The translations under genes and the position numbers were made by a program. Positions 53,082 through 60,212 of a DNA stretch of 64,000 nt are shown one piece after another. Source of the stretch: Streptomyces sp. 35G-GA-8 (GTDB lineage Bacteria; Actinomycetota; Actinomycetes; Streptomycetales; Streptomycetaceae); the NCBI RefSeq assembly GCF_023534745.1, contig NZ_JAMHJQ010000003.1, forward strand, positions 124,001 through 188,000. The letters are read 5' to 3'. The notes beneath the pieces are model-generated. The model made no database searches. It saw only the letters and a list, made by a program, of their open reading frames with translations, and had not been told where the DNA came from. Positions within the stretch are counted from its first letter, which is position 1; every line of letters begins with the position of its first letter.

Positions 53082-53902
53082 CAGCCCGTACCGCGGCGGC
53101 CATCCGCCTGACTCCGCGCGCCGGCGTGGTCATCGCCCTGGCCGCGTTCCTCGGAGTGGTCGCCTTCTTCTGGCCGTTCGTCGTCGCCCCGGGGAAATTC
53201 GGCTCGGACTACGCACCGCTGGTCATCTTCGGTGTACTGCTCGTCCTCGTCCTGTGCGTGGTGCTCTCCGAGCTGGCGGAGGGAGGCATCGACTCCAAGG
53301 CACTCGCCATGCTGGGCGTCCTGTCCGCCGTCAACGCGGCCCTGCGCCCCCTCGGGGCCGGTACCGCGGGCATCGAAACCGTCTTCTTCGTCCTGGTCCT
53401 GGCCGGCCGCGTCTACGGACCCGGCTTCGGCTTCACCCTCGGCTGCACCTCCCTCTTCACCTCCGCCCTCATCACCGGCGGCGTCGGACCGTGGATGCCC
53501 TACCAGATGTTCGGCTGCGCCTTCGTCGGCATGCTCGCCGGGTTCCTCCCCCGCGCCTCCGGCCGATGGGAAGTCCTGCTGCTCGCCGGGTACGGCTCCC
53601 TCTCCGGCTACCTCTTCGGCTTCCTGCTCAACCTCTCCTTCTGGCCCTTCTCCCTCGATCCGAACAGCTCCATCGCCTACCTCCCCGGCCTGCCCTTCAC
53701 CGAACAGTGGCAGCGCTACCTCGCCTTCGACCTCGCCACCTCACTGGGCTGGGACACCGGCCGTGCCGTCACCAACTTCGTCTGCATCACACTGGCGGGC
53801 CCCGCCGTACTCACCACACTGCGCCGGGCCGCCCGCCGTGCCCGCTTCCGGGCCCCCGTCCGGTTCCGGCTGCCAGGTGCGGCACCGGCCGACAAGGGCT
53901 GA
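53078..53902 (+). CDS. ECF transporter substrate-specific component, probably cobalamin (CbrT-like)
   Basis: A 274-residue membrane protein with about six to seven helices. The central region LSAVNAALRPLGAGTAGIET followed by FVLVLAGRVYGPGFGF has the S-component style of an energy-coupling-factor transporter; FGCAFVGMLAGFLPR and GYGSLSGYLFGFLLNL follow. CbrT is the S component assigned to cobalamin in other bacteria from riboswitch linkage. The B12 riboswitch and surface binders of this operon support the same substrate. GTG 53078 overlaps the ATPase stop. It is the last gene of the operon and converges with btuD. Confidence 0.85.
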   Translation: MTARTAAAIRLTPRAGVVIALAAFLGVVAFFWPFVVAPGKFGSDYAPLVIFGVLLVLVLCVVLSELAEGGIDSKALAMLGVLSAVNAALRPLGAGTAGIETVFFVLVLAGRVYGPGFGFTLGCTSLFTSALITGGVGPWMPYQMFGCAFVGMLAGFLPRASGRWEVLLLAGYGSLSGYLFGFLLNLSFWPFSLDPNSSIAYLPGLPFTEQWQRYLAFDLATSLGWDTGRAVTNFVCITLAGPAVLTTLRRAARRARFRAPVRFRLPGAAPADKG

Positions 53903-53947
53903 ACGCGCGGAGAGCGGTCCCGCGAGCCCCCGGGCAGCGGGCGCCGG

Positions 53948-54727
53948 TCAGCGGTGGCGGCTCACGCTGCCGAGTACGCGAATGTGCGGGCGGCCGTCCT
54001 CGCCCGGCTCGGTGACCGCCACCTTGACGCCGTAGACCTCGGCGATCCGGTCCTCCGTCAGGACCTGTCGGGGTGTGCCCGCGGCGACGACCCGCCCGCG
54101 TCGGAGCAGCACGATCCGGTCGCAGAACATCGCCGCGAGGTTGAGATCGTGCAGGGCCACCACACTGGTGACGCCGAGTTCGGCGACCAGGGTCAGCAGA
54201 TCGAGCTGGTGCTGGATGTCCAGATGGTTGGTCGGCTCGTCGAGCAGCAGTTCGCGCGGCTCCTGCGCGAGAGCGCGGGCGATCTGCACGCGCTGACGTT
54301 CGCCGCCGGACAGCGTGGACCATGGCTGGGACGCGCGGTCGCCGAGCCCGGTGCGCTCCAGCGCGGCCGTCACGGCCCGCTCGTCGGCCGAGGTCGGGGG
54401 ATACCAAGGGCGCCGGTGGGGGACACGTCCGAGGCGTACGACGTCGACGACGCTCAGCTCGACCAGTGTGTCGGCCTGTTGCTCGACGACGGCGACGCGC
54501 CGTGCGATGTCCCTGCGGCGCAGTCCGTCCAGGGGACTGCCGTCGAGTGTGACGACGCCGCCGCTCGGGGTGAGAACGCCGGCGAGCAGACGCAGCAGAG
54601 TGGACTTTCCGGACCCGTTCGGTCCGAGCAGACCGGTCATGGCCCCTGGCAGGGGCGCGAGACTGACGCCGTCGAGGATCGGCCGGCCGTCCGCGGTACG
54701 GGAGACGTGGTCCGCGCTGAGAGTCAT
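53948..54727 (-). CDS. btuD: Corrinoid/siderophore-type ABC importer ATPase BtuD
   Basis: A 259-residue ABC ATPase of the FecE/BtuD family: Walker A GLLGPNGSGKST near 35, signature TLSGGERQRVQIARAL near 140, Walker B ELLLDEPTNHLD near 163 and the switch HDLNLA. The open frame extends upstream into btuC, but ATG 54727 overlapping the btuC stop (ATGA) is the likely start. It powers the BtuC channel. Without the riboswitch its sequence alone would also fit a ferri-siderophore importer. Confidence 0.9.
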   Translation of the reverse strand: MTLSADHVSRTADGRPILDGVSLAPLPGAMTGLLGPNGSGKSTLLRLLAGVLTPSGGVVTLDGSPLDGLRRRDIARRVAVVEQQADTLVELSVVDVVRLGRVPHRRPWYPPTSADERAVTAALERTGLGDRASQPWSTLSGGERQRVQIARALAQEPRELLLDEPTNHLDIQHQLDLLTLVAELGVTSVVALHDLNLAAMFCDRIVLLRRGRVVAAGTPRQVLTEDRIAEVYGVKVAVTEPGEDGRPHIRVLGSVSRHR

Positions 54728-55737
54728 CGATGAGTCCTCCGTGTCCTGTGGAGCGCGAGGACGAAGACGGGCACGCCGATCAGTGAGGTCATCACGCCCA
54801 CCGGAATCTCCTGGGGCTCCAGGGCGGTGCGCGCGAGCGTGTCGATCCAGACCAGGAACACGGCCCCGCCGAGCGCGGTGACCGGCAGCAGACGGCGGTG
54901 GCCGGGGCCGACCAGGGCGCGGGCCATGTGCGGCAGCACCAGACCGACGAAGCCGATGGCGCCGGCCGAACTCACCAGCGCGGCCGTGAGCAGGGCGGTG
55001 GCGCAGAGCAGGATCAGCCGGGTACGGGACACATCGACGCCGAGCGTGGCCGCGGCGTCCTGTCCGAACGCGAAGGCGTCGAGGGTTCCGGCGTACCCCA
55101 GGCAGATCGTCAGGGCCAGGGCGAGCACGGCCAGGCACAGCCACACGTCGGCCCAGCCCGCGCCGCTGAGCGAACCGAGCAGCCAGAACAGTACCCCTCG
55201 GGTCGTCTCGGCGTCGGCGGAGGTGACCACGACGAACGAGGTGAGCGCGGAGAACAGCTGCATCGCCGCGACCCCGGACAACACCACCCGGTCCGTACTG
55301 TCACCGAGCGTCCGGCTCAGCAGGAGCATCAGGGCGAAGGAACAGACGGCGCCGACGAACGCGCCGGCCGAGAGCGACAGGGCGCCACCGCCCACGCCGA
55401 GTACGACCACGACGACCGCTCCGGTCGACGCCCCGGAGGAGACGCCGAGAACGAATGGGTCGGCGAGCGGATTGCGCAGCAGGGACTGCATCACCGCACC
55501 GCACAGAGCCAGCCCCGCCCCGCACACCGCCGCCAGCAGCGTGCGCGGCAGCCTGAGGTTCCACACGATCCCGTCCCGGATCGGCGTCAGCCCGGAGACA
55601 TCGCCCGCCAGATGTGAGGCGAGGGCGGACCAGACCTCGTCGACGCCGATGTCCGCCGGGCCGATGGTGACGGCCACGGCGACGGAGACGACAAGTGCGG
55701 CCAGACCGACCGCCGTTCGCAACAGCGTCGCGGTCAC
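54724..55737 (-). CDS. btuC: FecCD-family ABC importer permease BtuC
   Basis: A 337-residue permease with about ten helices. The FecCD landmarks are NLRLPRTLLAAVCGAGLALCG near 65, RNPLADPFVLGVSSGAS near 95, and the cytoplasmic coupling segment FVGLVLPHMARALVGPGHRR near 275. It starts at GTG 55737, overlaps btuF by four bases upstream and btuD downstream. Role: inner-membrane channel for the corrinoid delivered by BtuF. Confidence 0.93.
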   Translation of the reverse strand: MTATLLRTAVGLAALVVSVAVAVTIGPADIGVDEVWSALASHLAGDVSGLTPIRDGIVWNLRLPRTLLAAVCGAGLALCGAVMQSLLRNPLADPFVLGVSSGASTGAVVVVVLGVGGGALSLSAGAFVGAVCSFALMLLLSRTLGDSTDRVVLSGVAAMQLFSALTSFVVVTSADAETTRGVLFWLLGSLSGAGWADVWLCLAVLALALTICLGYAGTLDAFAFGQDAAATLGVDVSRTRLILLCATALLTAALVSSAGAIGFVGLVLPHMARALVGPGHRRLLPVTALGGAVFLVWIDTLARTALEPQEIPVGVMTSLIGVPVFVLALHRTRRTHR

Positions 55738-56765
55738 TTCGCCAGACCGAACTCGCGCAGTCCGGCCGCGACCCGCTCAACTCCCTCGACGGTGCGGATC
55801 GTCGGGTTCATGGCCTGCCCGCTGAGGAGGACGTACCGTTTGTTCCGTACCGCGTCCATGGCCTTCGTGACCGGATTGGACTCCAGGAACTCGATCTTCT
55901 TCGCGGCACTCTCGGCGGTCTCCGACTTACGGGTCAGATCACCGATCACCAGGACGTCGGGGTCGCGGTCGGCCACGGTCTCCCAGCTGATCTGGGGCCA
56001 CTCCTCGGTGGTGTCGTCGAAGACGTTCCTCGCCCCGAGTTCCTTGGTGATGATGCCCGGGGCTCCGCAGCACCCCGCCATGTACGGGGACTCGGCGTTG
56101 GCGAACCAGTACAGCAGCGTGACGTCCGGCACATCGAGGTCCTTGGTGGCACGCTCCACACGGGACTTGAGCTCCGCGACGAGCTTGTCTCCTCGTTTCT
56201 CGACACCGAAGACATCGGCCAGGTCACGTACTTCGCCGTACACCGTCTCCATCGTCAGCCGTCCGGTTCGACTGCCGTCGCCATCACCGCTGTTGTCCTT
56301 GCCCTCGCAGTCGGACGGGGAGAGATAGGTGGGCACGCCCAGCTTCTCGAACCGCTCACGCGTGGCCACTCCTCCCTTGCCCAGCGTGGAGGCGAAGGAG
56401 GCCGCGACGAAATCGGGTTCGGTACCGAGGACCCGTTCGAAGGACGGATAGTTCTCCGCCAGCCGTTCCACCACTCGGTCGGACTTCTCCAGCCCCTTCA
56501 TCACGGGATCGGTCCAGGTGGCGGTGCCCACCATCCGGTCGGCGAGGCCGAGGGAGAACATGATCTCGGTCGTGCCCTGGTTCAGCGACACGGCCCGCTC
56601 AGGCGCCGCACCACCCAGGTCCACGGTGCGCCCGCAGTTCTCCAGCGGCCGGGAAGTGTCGGACGCCCGCGGAGTGGAGGCATCGGAGGAGCTCCCACAA
56701 CCGGACAGCAGGAGGACCCCCGAAAGGAGCATGGCGAAGCAGGGTGCGGGGCGCGCGAAGGTCAC
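55734..56765 (-). CDS. btuF: Corrinoid ABC importer substrate-binding lipoprotein BtuF
   Basis: A 343-residue binding lipoprotein. The lipobox is LLLSGCGSS with Cys23 as the lipidation site. The helical-backbone-metal-receptor fold follows: RAVSLNQGTTEIMFSLGLAD, EPDFVAASFASTLG, WFANAESPYMAGC and ITKELGARNVFDD. It should capture cobalamin at the membrane and dock to BtuC. The GTG start lies downstream of a long cobalamin riboswitch, which is the main evidence for B12 and not an iron chelate. Confidence 0.9.
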   Translation of the reverse strand: MTFARPAPCFAMLLSGVLLLSGCGSSSDASTPRASDTSRPLENCGRTVDLGGAAPERAVSLNQGTTEIMFSLGLADRMVGTATWTDPVMKGLEKSDRVVERLAENYPSFERVLGTEPDFVAASFASTLGKGGVATRERFEKLGVPTYLSPSDCEGKDNSGDGDGSRTGRLTMETVYGEVRDLADVFGVEKRGDKLVAELKSRVERATKDLDVPDVTLLYWFANAESPYMAGCCGAPGIITKELGARNVFDDTTEEWPQISWETVADRDPDVLVIGDLTRKSETAESAAKKIEFLESNPVTKAMDAVRNKRYVLLSGQAMNPTIRTVEGVERVAAGLREFGLAK

Positions 56766-56814
56766 AGTGATTCCTCAACGTCGAGGACCCGTTCGCGGGG
56801 CCCGTTCGTACGGT

Positions 56815-56975
56815 CCGCCAGCAGGTCTTCGGACTCGGGATCACTCGAACGGGGCGCCTTCCCGGACCGTGGTAGGCCCAGTGACTTCAATGCCCCGTCC
56901 GTCACCCTCACCGCTGCGCGTCAGTTCCGGATTCGCACCGGATTCCCCAACCCCCGCTCATACACGTACGAGAGT
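56815..56975 (-). promoter_or_regulatory. Cobalamin riboswitch of the btuFCD operon
   Basis: The minus strand reads GGGGAATCCGGTGCGAATCC, GGAACTGACGCGCAGCGGTG, TCACTGGGCC, GGTCCGGGAAGGCGC and GAGTCCGAAGACCTGCTGGC. This is the full-length class I B12 element, longer than the other two in the window. It ends about 50 nt before the btuF start. Bound cobalamin should shut the importer off. Confidence 0.92.
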
Positions 56976-57017
56976 TCGACTGGCCCCGGCAAGCTATCAC
57001 GACCCATCCGGGACCGG

Positions 57018-58226
57018 TCACGCCGAGCTTTCCGGGACGTCCTTGACGAACACCATCCCGTCGTATCCGGTCAAGTGGGCCTGGTCGAGCGGGGCGTAGC
57101 CGAACCAGGGGGACACGCGGGGCGCGAGCCGCGTGGTGCCGAGGGCGGTGGCCAGCCGGGGAGCGTCGATGACACAGCGGTCCGCCGGGAGCGCGTACAG
57201 CAGCCCTTCGAGGGTGTCCGGCGGCGGGGTGTCCACGCCCCGGTGGCGGATCGTGCCGAGGGCCGTGGCCAGGAAGCCGTACTCCTCGCCCAGCAGGGAG
57301 CTCATGATCGCGCCGGCGCTCCACCACTCCAGCGGCAGATCACCCATCCGCATCGTGCTCTTGTCCCGCTGGAGATGGCCGTTGTGGGCGTGGATCAGTA
57401 CCGGGCCGCGTTCGGCGAGGGCGAGGAGGTTGTCGGCCATCATCTGGCCCCGCAGACCCACCAGCCGCGTCATACGGCTCGGTGAGGTGTCGGCCATCCA
57501 GTGGTGGTAGCGCAGCAGGCCGATGGCGGTGCGCCCGTACAGGCACGCCCGGTCCCAGTCCTCCCGTGAGGTCGCCGTGATCAGGTGCGGCGTCCACGCG
57601 GTGAGCAGCGCCACCAGATCGTCGGCGAGCAGCCGCAGTTCCTTGGCCTCGGCCGACTGTCCCACGGACGTGGACGGGTCCATCATCACGGCGGGATCGG
57701 TCCACCGGTCGTCGGCGCCGAGCAGGCGGGCGAGGGTGTCCGCGGAGCAGGGGAGCAGGCCGGGGTCCACCCGGGCCGCGAGGTAGCCGTGGAGTGCGGT
57801 GAGGGCCTCTCGGGGGCTCGCGGCGCCGGTGATCTCCAGCGGGCCGTCGAAACCGGCGAAGCGGAGCCGTTCGGACGCGGGCCGGCCGTCGTTGTAGGCG
57901 CGCATCCAGCGCACGAGCTCGCGGTTGGCCGCGGACGCGCCGAACCCGTGGCTGAATCCGTGCTCCATGACGTCGTCGAGGGTGCCCGTGCCCGAGGCGA
58001 GGTAGTCGTCCACGACCAGTCCCCTCAGGCAGTCGCTCTCGATCGTGATCGTCCGATAGCCCTCCTCCGCGATGAGCTGCCGGAAGAGCTCGTTGCGCAC
58101 TTCGAGCAGCGTGTCCTCGCCGTGGGTGGGCTCGCCCAGGGCGAGCAGCCGCGGCCGGGCGGGAAGCAGCTTCATGACGGCGGCGGCCTCGACGGTATGG
58201 GCGGTGTGCTTGATGTCCATTGCCAT
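57018..58226 (-). CDS. Erythromycin esterase family protein
   Basis: A 402-residue Ere-like protein. The N-terminal ALGEPTHGEDTLLEVRNELF holds the conserved His-Gly-Glu block, ITIESDCLRG follows, and VLIHAHNGHLQRDKSTM near residue 280 contains the second His pair. These are the active-site positions of EreA/EreB, which open macrolide lactones. Many actinomycete members have other or unknown substrates, so macrolide resistance is only a possibility. The start is ATG 58226 or 58220. It diverges from a MerR-type regulator. Confidence 0.9.
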   Translation of the reverse strand: MAMDIKHTAHTVEAAAVMKLLPARPRLLALGEPTHGEDTLLEVRNELFRQLIAEEGYRTITIESDCLRGLVVDDYLASGTGTLDDVMEHGFSHGFGASAANRELVRWMRAYNDGRPASERLRFAGFDGPLEITGAASPREALTALHGYLAARVDPGLLPCSADTLARLLGADDRWTDPAVMMDPSTSVGQSAEAKELRLLADDLVALLTAWTPHLITATSREDWDRACLYGRTAIGLLRYHHWMADTSPSRMTRLVGLRGQMMADNLLALAERGPVLIHAHNGHLQRDKSTMRMGDLPLEWWSAGAIMSSLLGEEYGFLATALGTIRHRGVDTPPPDTLEGLLYALPADRCVIDAPRLATALGTTRLAPRVSPWFGYAPLDQAHLTGYDGMVFVKDVPESSA

Positions 58227-58295
58227 GCCTTAAACGGTATCGTTGAACCTTCGGTGGAGACTTGGCCTGCGGTTGGCCGGGAAAGCGTGGGGTTC
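58227..58295. promoter_or_regulatory. Compact divergent promoter between the esterase and MerR genes
   Basis: This gap of at most 69 bp must serve both genes. It holds an inverted repeat AACG-GTAT-CGTT at 58233-58244 in its only AT-rich part. It is a candidate site for the MerR-type regulator. Confidence 0.4.
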
Positions 58296-59045
58296 GTGGC
58301 ACGAAACCTTCAAAACACGGGGCAGCTCAGGCCGATTGACCTGGCGCGCGGCCACGGTCTGTCCACGCAGGCCATCAGGAACTACGAGGAGGCCGGCATC
58401 CTTCCGGCCGCCGCGCGCACCCCCGCCGGTTACCGCATGTATGCGCCGCTGCACGCGCGGGCCCTGGGCGCGTTCCTCGCCCTGGTGCCCGGCCACGGCC
58501 ACCCGACGGCGACATCGATCATGCGGGCCGTGAACGAGGGCGCGGTCGACGAGGCGTTCCGCCTCATCGACGAGAGCCATGCCCAGCTGCTCGACGACCG
58601 GCGGACGCTCCAGGCCGTGGAGAGCGCCCTGCGCGGCCTGACGCCCACCGCGCCCACCGCGCCCACCGCGGCGACCGCGGCGTCCGAACCGTCCGGGTCC
58701 GGCGGTACGTTCATCGGGCCGCTGGCAGAAGAGCTCGGGATCCGGCCCGCGACGCTGCGTAAATGGGAGCGCGCCGGGCTGGTGCGCCCGCGCCGCGACC
58801 CGGTGACCGGATACCGCGTCTACGACGAGGCCGATGTACGGGACGCCCGGCTGGCCCACCAGCTCAGACGGGGCGGCTACGTGCTGGAGCGGATCGCCCC
58901 CCTGATCACCCAGGTGAGGGCGGCCGGCGGGCTGGAGCCGCTGGAGGCCGCGCTGGGGGACTGGCGTGCCCGGCTGTCCGCCCGCGCGCGGGCGATGCTG
59001 ACCGGGGCCGCCGAGCTGGAGGCGTATCTCCGCGAGCGCGGATGA
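58296..59045 (+). CDS. MerR family regulator with two HTH domains (TioE-like)
   Basis: About 249 residues. The first MerR helix-turn-helix is at about 8-60 (IDLARGHGLSTQAIRNYEEA, TPAGYRMY). A second is at about 145-200 (GPLAEELGIRPATLRKWERA, VTGYRVYDEADVRDARL). They are joined by a short Thr-Ala-Pro repeat linker (PTAPTAPTA). The TioE-like group carries this doubled layout. The start is GTG 58296 or GTG 58287. It diverges from the erythromycin-esterase gene and probably regulates it. No metal- or drug-binding Cys cluster is visible. Confidence 0.85.
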   Translation: MARNLQNTGQLRPIDLARGHGLSTQAIRNYEEAGILPAAARTPAGYRMYAPLHARALGAFLALVPGHGHPTATSIMRAVNEGAVDEAFRLIDESHAQLLDDRRTLQAVESALRGLTPTAPTAPTAATAASEPSGSGGTFIGPLAEELGIRPATLRKWERAGLVRPRRDPVTGYRVYDEADVRDARLAHQLRRGGYVLERIAPLITQVRAAGGLEPLEAALGDWRARLSARARAMLTGAAELEAYLRERG

Positions 59046-59237
59046 CGAGCCGCCGCGGCCGGGCCACCGGTACGTCCGACGCCGAGCGCGGCCGGGATGC
59101 GGCCGTGGGGTCCGTTTGGTTTGATCGGTGGTGGGGCCCGCCGGTGGTGGGGCCCGCACGCCGTGACGACGGGCTCCCGATGCCACGAGGCACCGCTCAC
59201 CGCTCTCCGTGACAGGTGAGCTGTTCCAGGAGGCCGC

Positions 59238-59513
59238 ATGGGAATGTCGGATACGTACACGCTGGTCTTCGCGTACCCGGACGCGCCCGCGAGTGATCCG
59301 GGTGACGAGGACGTCGTGGTGGTGCACCGTACGGACCGGCTGGGGCCGGGCGGGCACGCGCTGTACGCGGACGAGACCGGCATCGTGCTGGCGGAGATCA
59401 GCGACCAGGACGAGGTACGGATGGTCGCCAGTGGCGGACACCAGGACCTCAAGGCGTCGGTCCGGGCGCGCCCGGCCGAGGACCACGGGGCGGGCCGCGC
59501 GCGCCCGGCCTGA
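59238..59513 (+). CDS. DUF6296 family small protein
   Basis: A 91-residue acidic protein: YTLVFAYPDAPASDP, EDVVVVHRTDRLGPGGHALY and ETGIVLAEISDQDEVRMV. The pattern agrees with DUF6296, a small actinomycete family of unknown function. ATG 59238 follows CAGGAGG at a good spacing. The last 20 residues are Arg/Ala-rich and look non-conserved. Confidence 0.7.
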   Translation: MGMSDTYTLVFAYPDAPASDPGDEDVVVVHRTDRLGPGGHALYADETGIVLAEISDQDEVRMVASGGHQDLKASVRARPAEDHGAGRARPA

Positions 59514-59596
59514 GCCCCGGTCTTCCGATCATGGTCCTGGTCTTCCCGTCGCGGTCTTCCCGTCGCGGTAAGTGCTGAGGAGGAGGTGCGGCCGCC

Positions 59597-59992
59597 ATGG
59601 TGATGCGGTGGGACGCGTTCCTGGCCGCGGTCCAGGAGCGTGGTGAGTACTCCGCGCCGCAGGAAGCCGAACGGGCGGTCCGTGTCGTGCTGGCCCTGCT
59701 CGGCGCCCACGTGGTGGGAACCGAGAGGGCCGAGCTGGCCGCCCGGCTGCCGGAGTCCTGCGCCCTGGTGCTCCTCGATCCGCTTCCGGCGGCCGAACCG
59801 CTCACCCCGGAGCGGTTCGTGCGGGCCACCGCCGCCTGGATCGACGGAGCGACCGACGAGACCGCGAAGTGGGACGTCGGGGCCGTCCTGAGCGTCGTGG
59901 CCGACGCCGCCGGCGAGGAACTGACGCGCCGGATCCTCCTCCAGCTCCCACCGGGGTACGACCTCCTCTTCGGCCGGCCGCAGCCGACCTGA
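59597..59992 (+). CDS. DUF2267 domain protein
   Basis: A 131-residue, probably all-helical protein with a DUF2267-type pattern: an AVRVVLALLGAHVVGTERAE first block, LAARLPESCALVLLDP, LTPERFVRATAAWI, and a closing VVADAAGEELTRRILLQLP. The family is common in Streptomyces and its function is unknown. GAGGAGG stands before the start. It lies downstream of the DUF6296 gene on the same strand. Confidence 0.8.
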   Translation: MVMRWDAFLAAVQERGEYSAPQEAERAVRVVLALLGAHVVGTERAELAARLPESCALVLLDPLPAAEPLTPERFVRATAAWIDGATDETAKWDVGAVLSVVADAAGEELTRRILLQLPPGYDLLFGRPQPT

Positions 59993-60212
59993 ACGCACCG
60001 ACCCCGGGGATCCGCCGGCTCGGGATGCCGAAACGCGCGGATGACGTTTCACTGGTGAAGCAGCTTGACCGACAGCTGTATCGAACGATTCGCCGGGCAG
60101 GGACGGACCGTGTCCCCCTGTCCGGGCTGGTGGCTCTCCCGTCGTATGACAACCCGGGATTCGGACCTCACCCCCGCAGTCCCGCCGTGCGCCGCGATGA
60201 AGGACAGACGTC

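Noticed and set aside
53948-56765. Ferri-siderophore importer
   Set aside because: The FecCD-type proteins would fit, but a full cobalamin riboswitch directly upstream makes B12 the better call.
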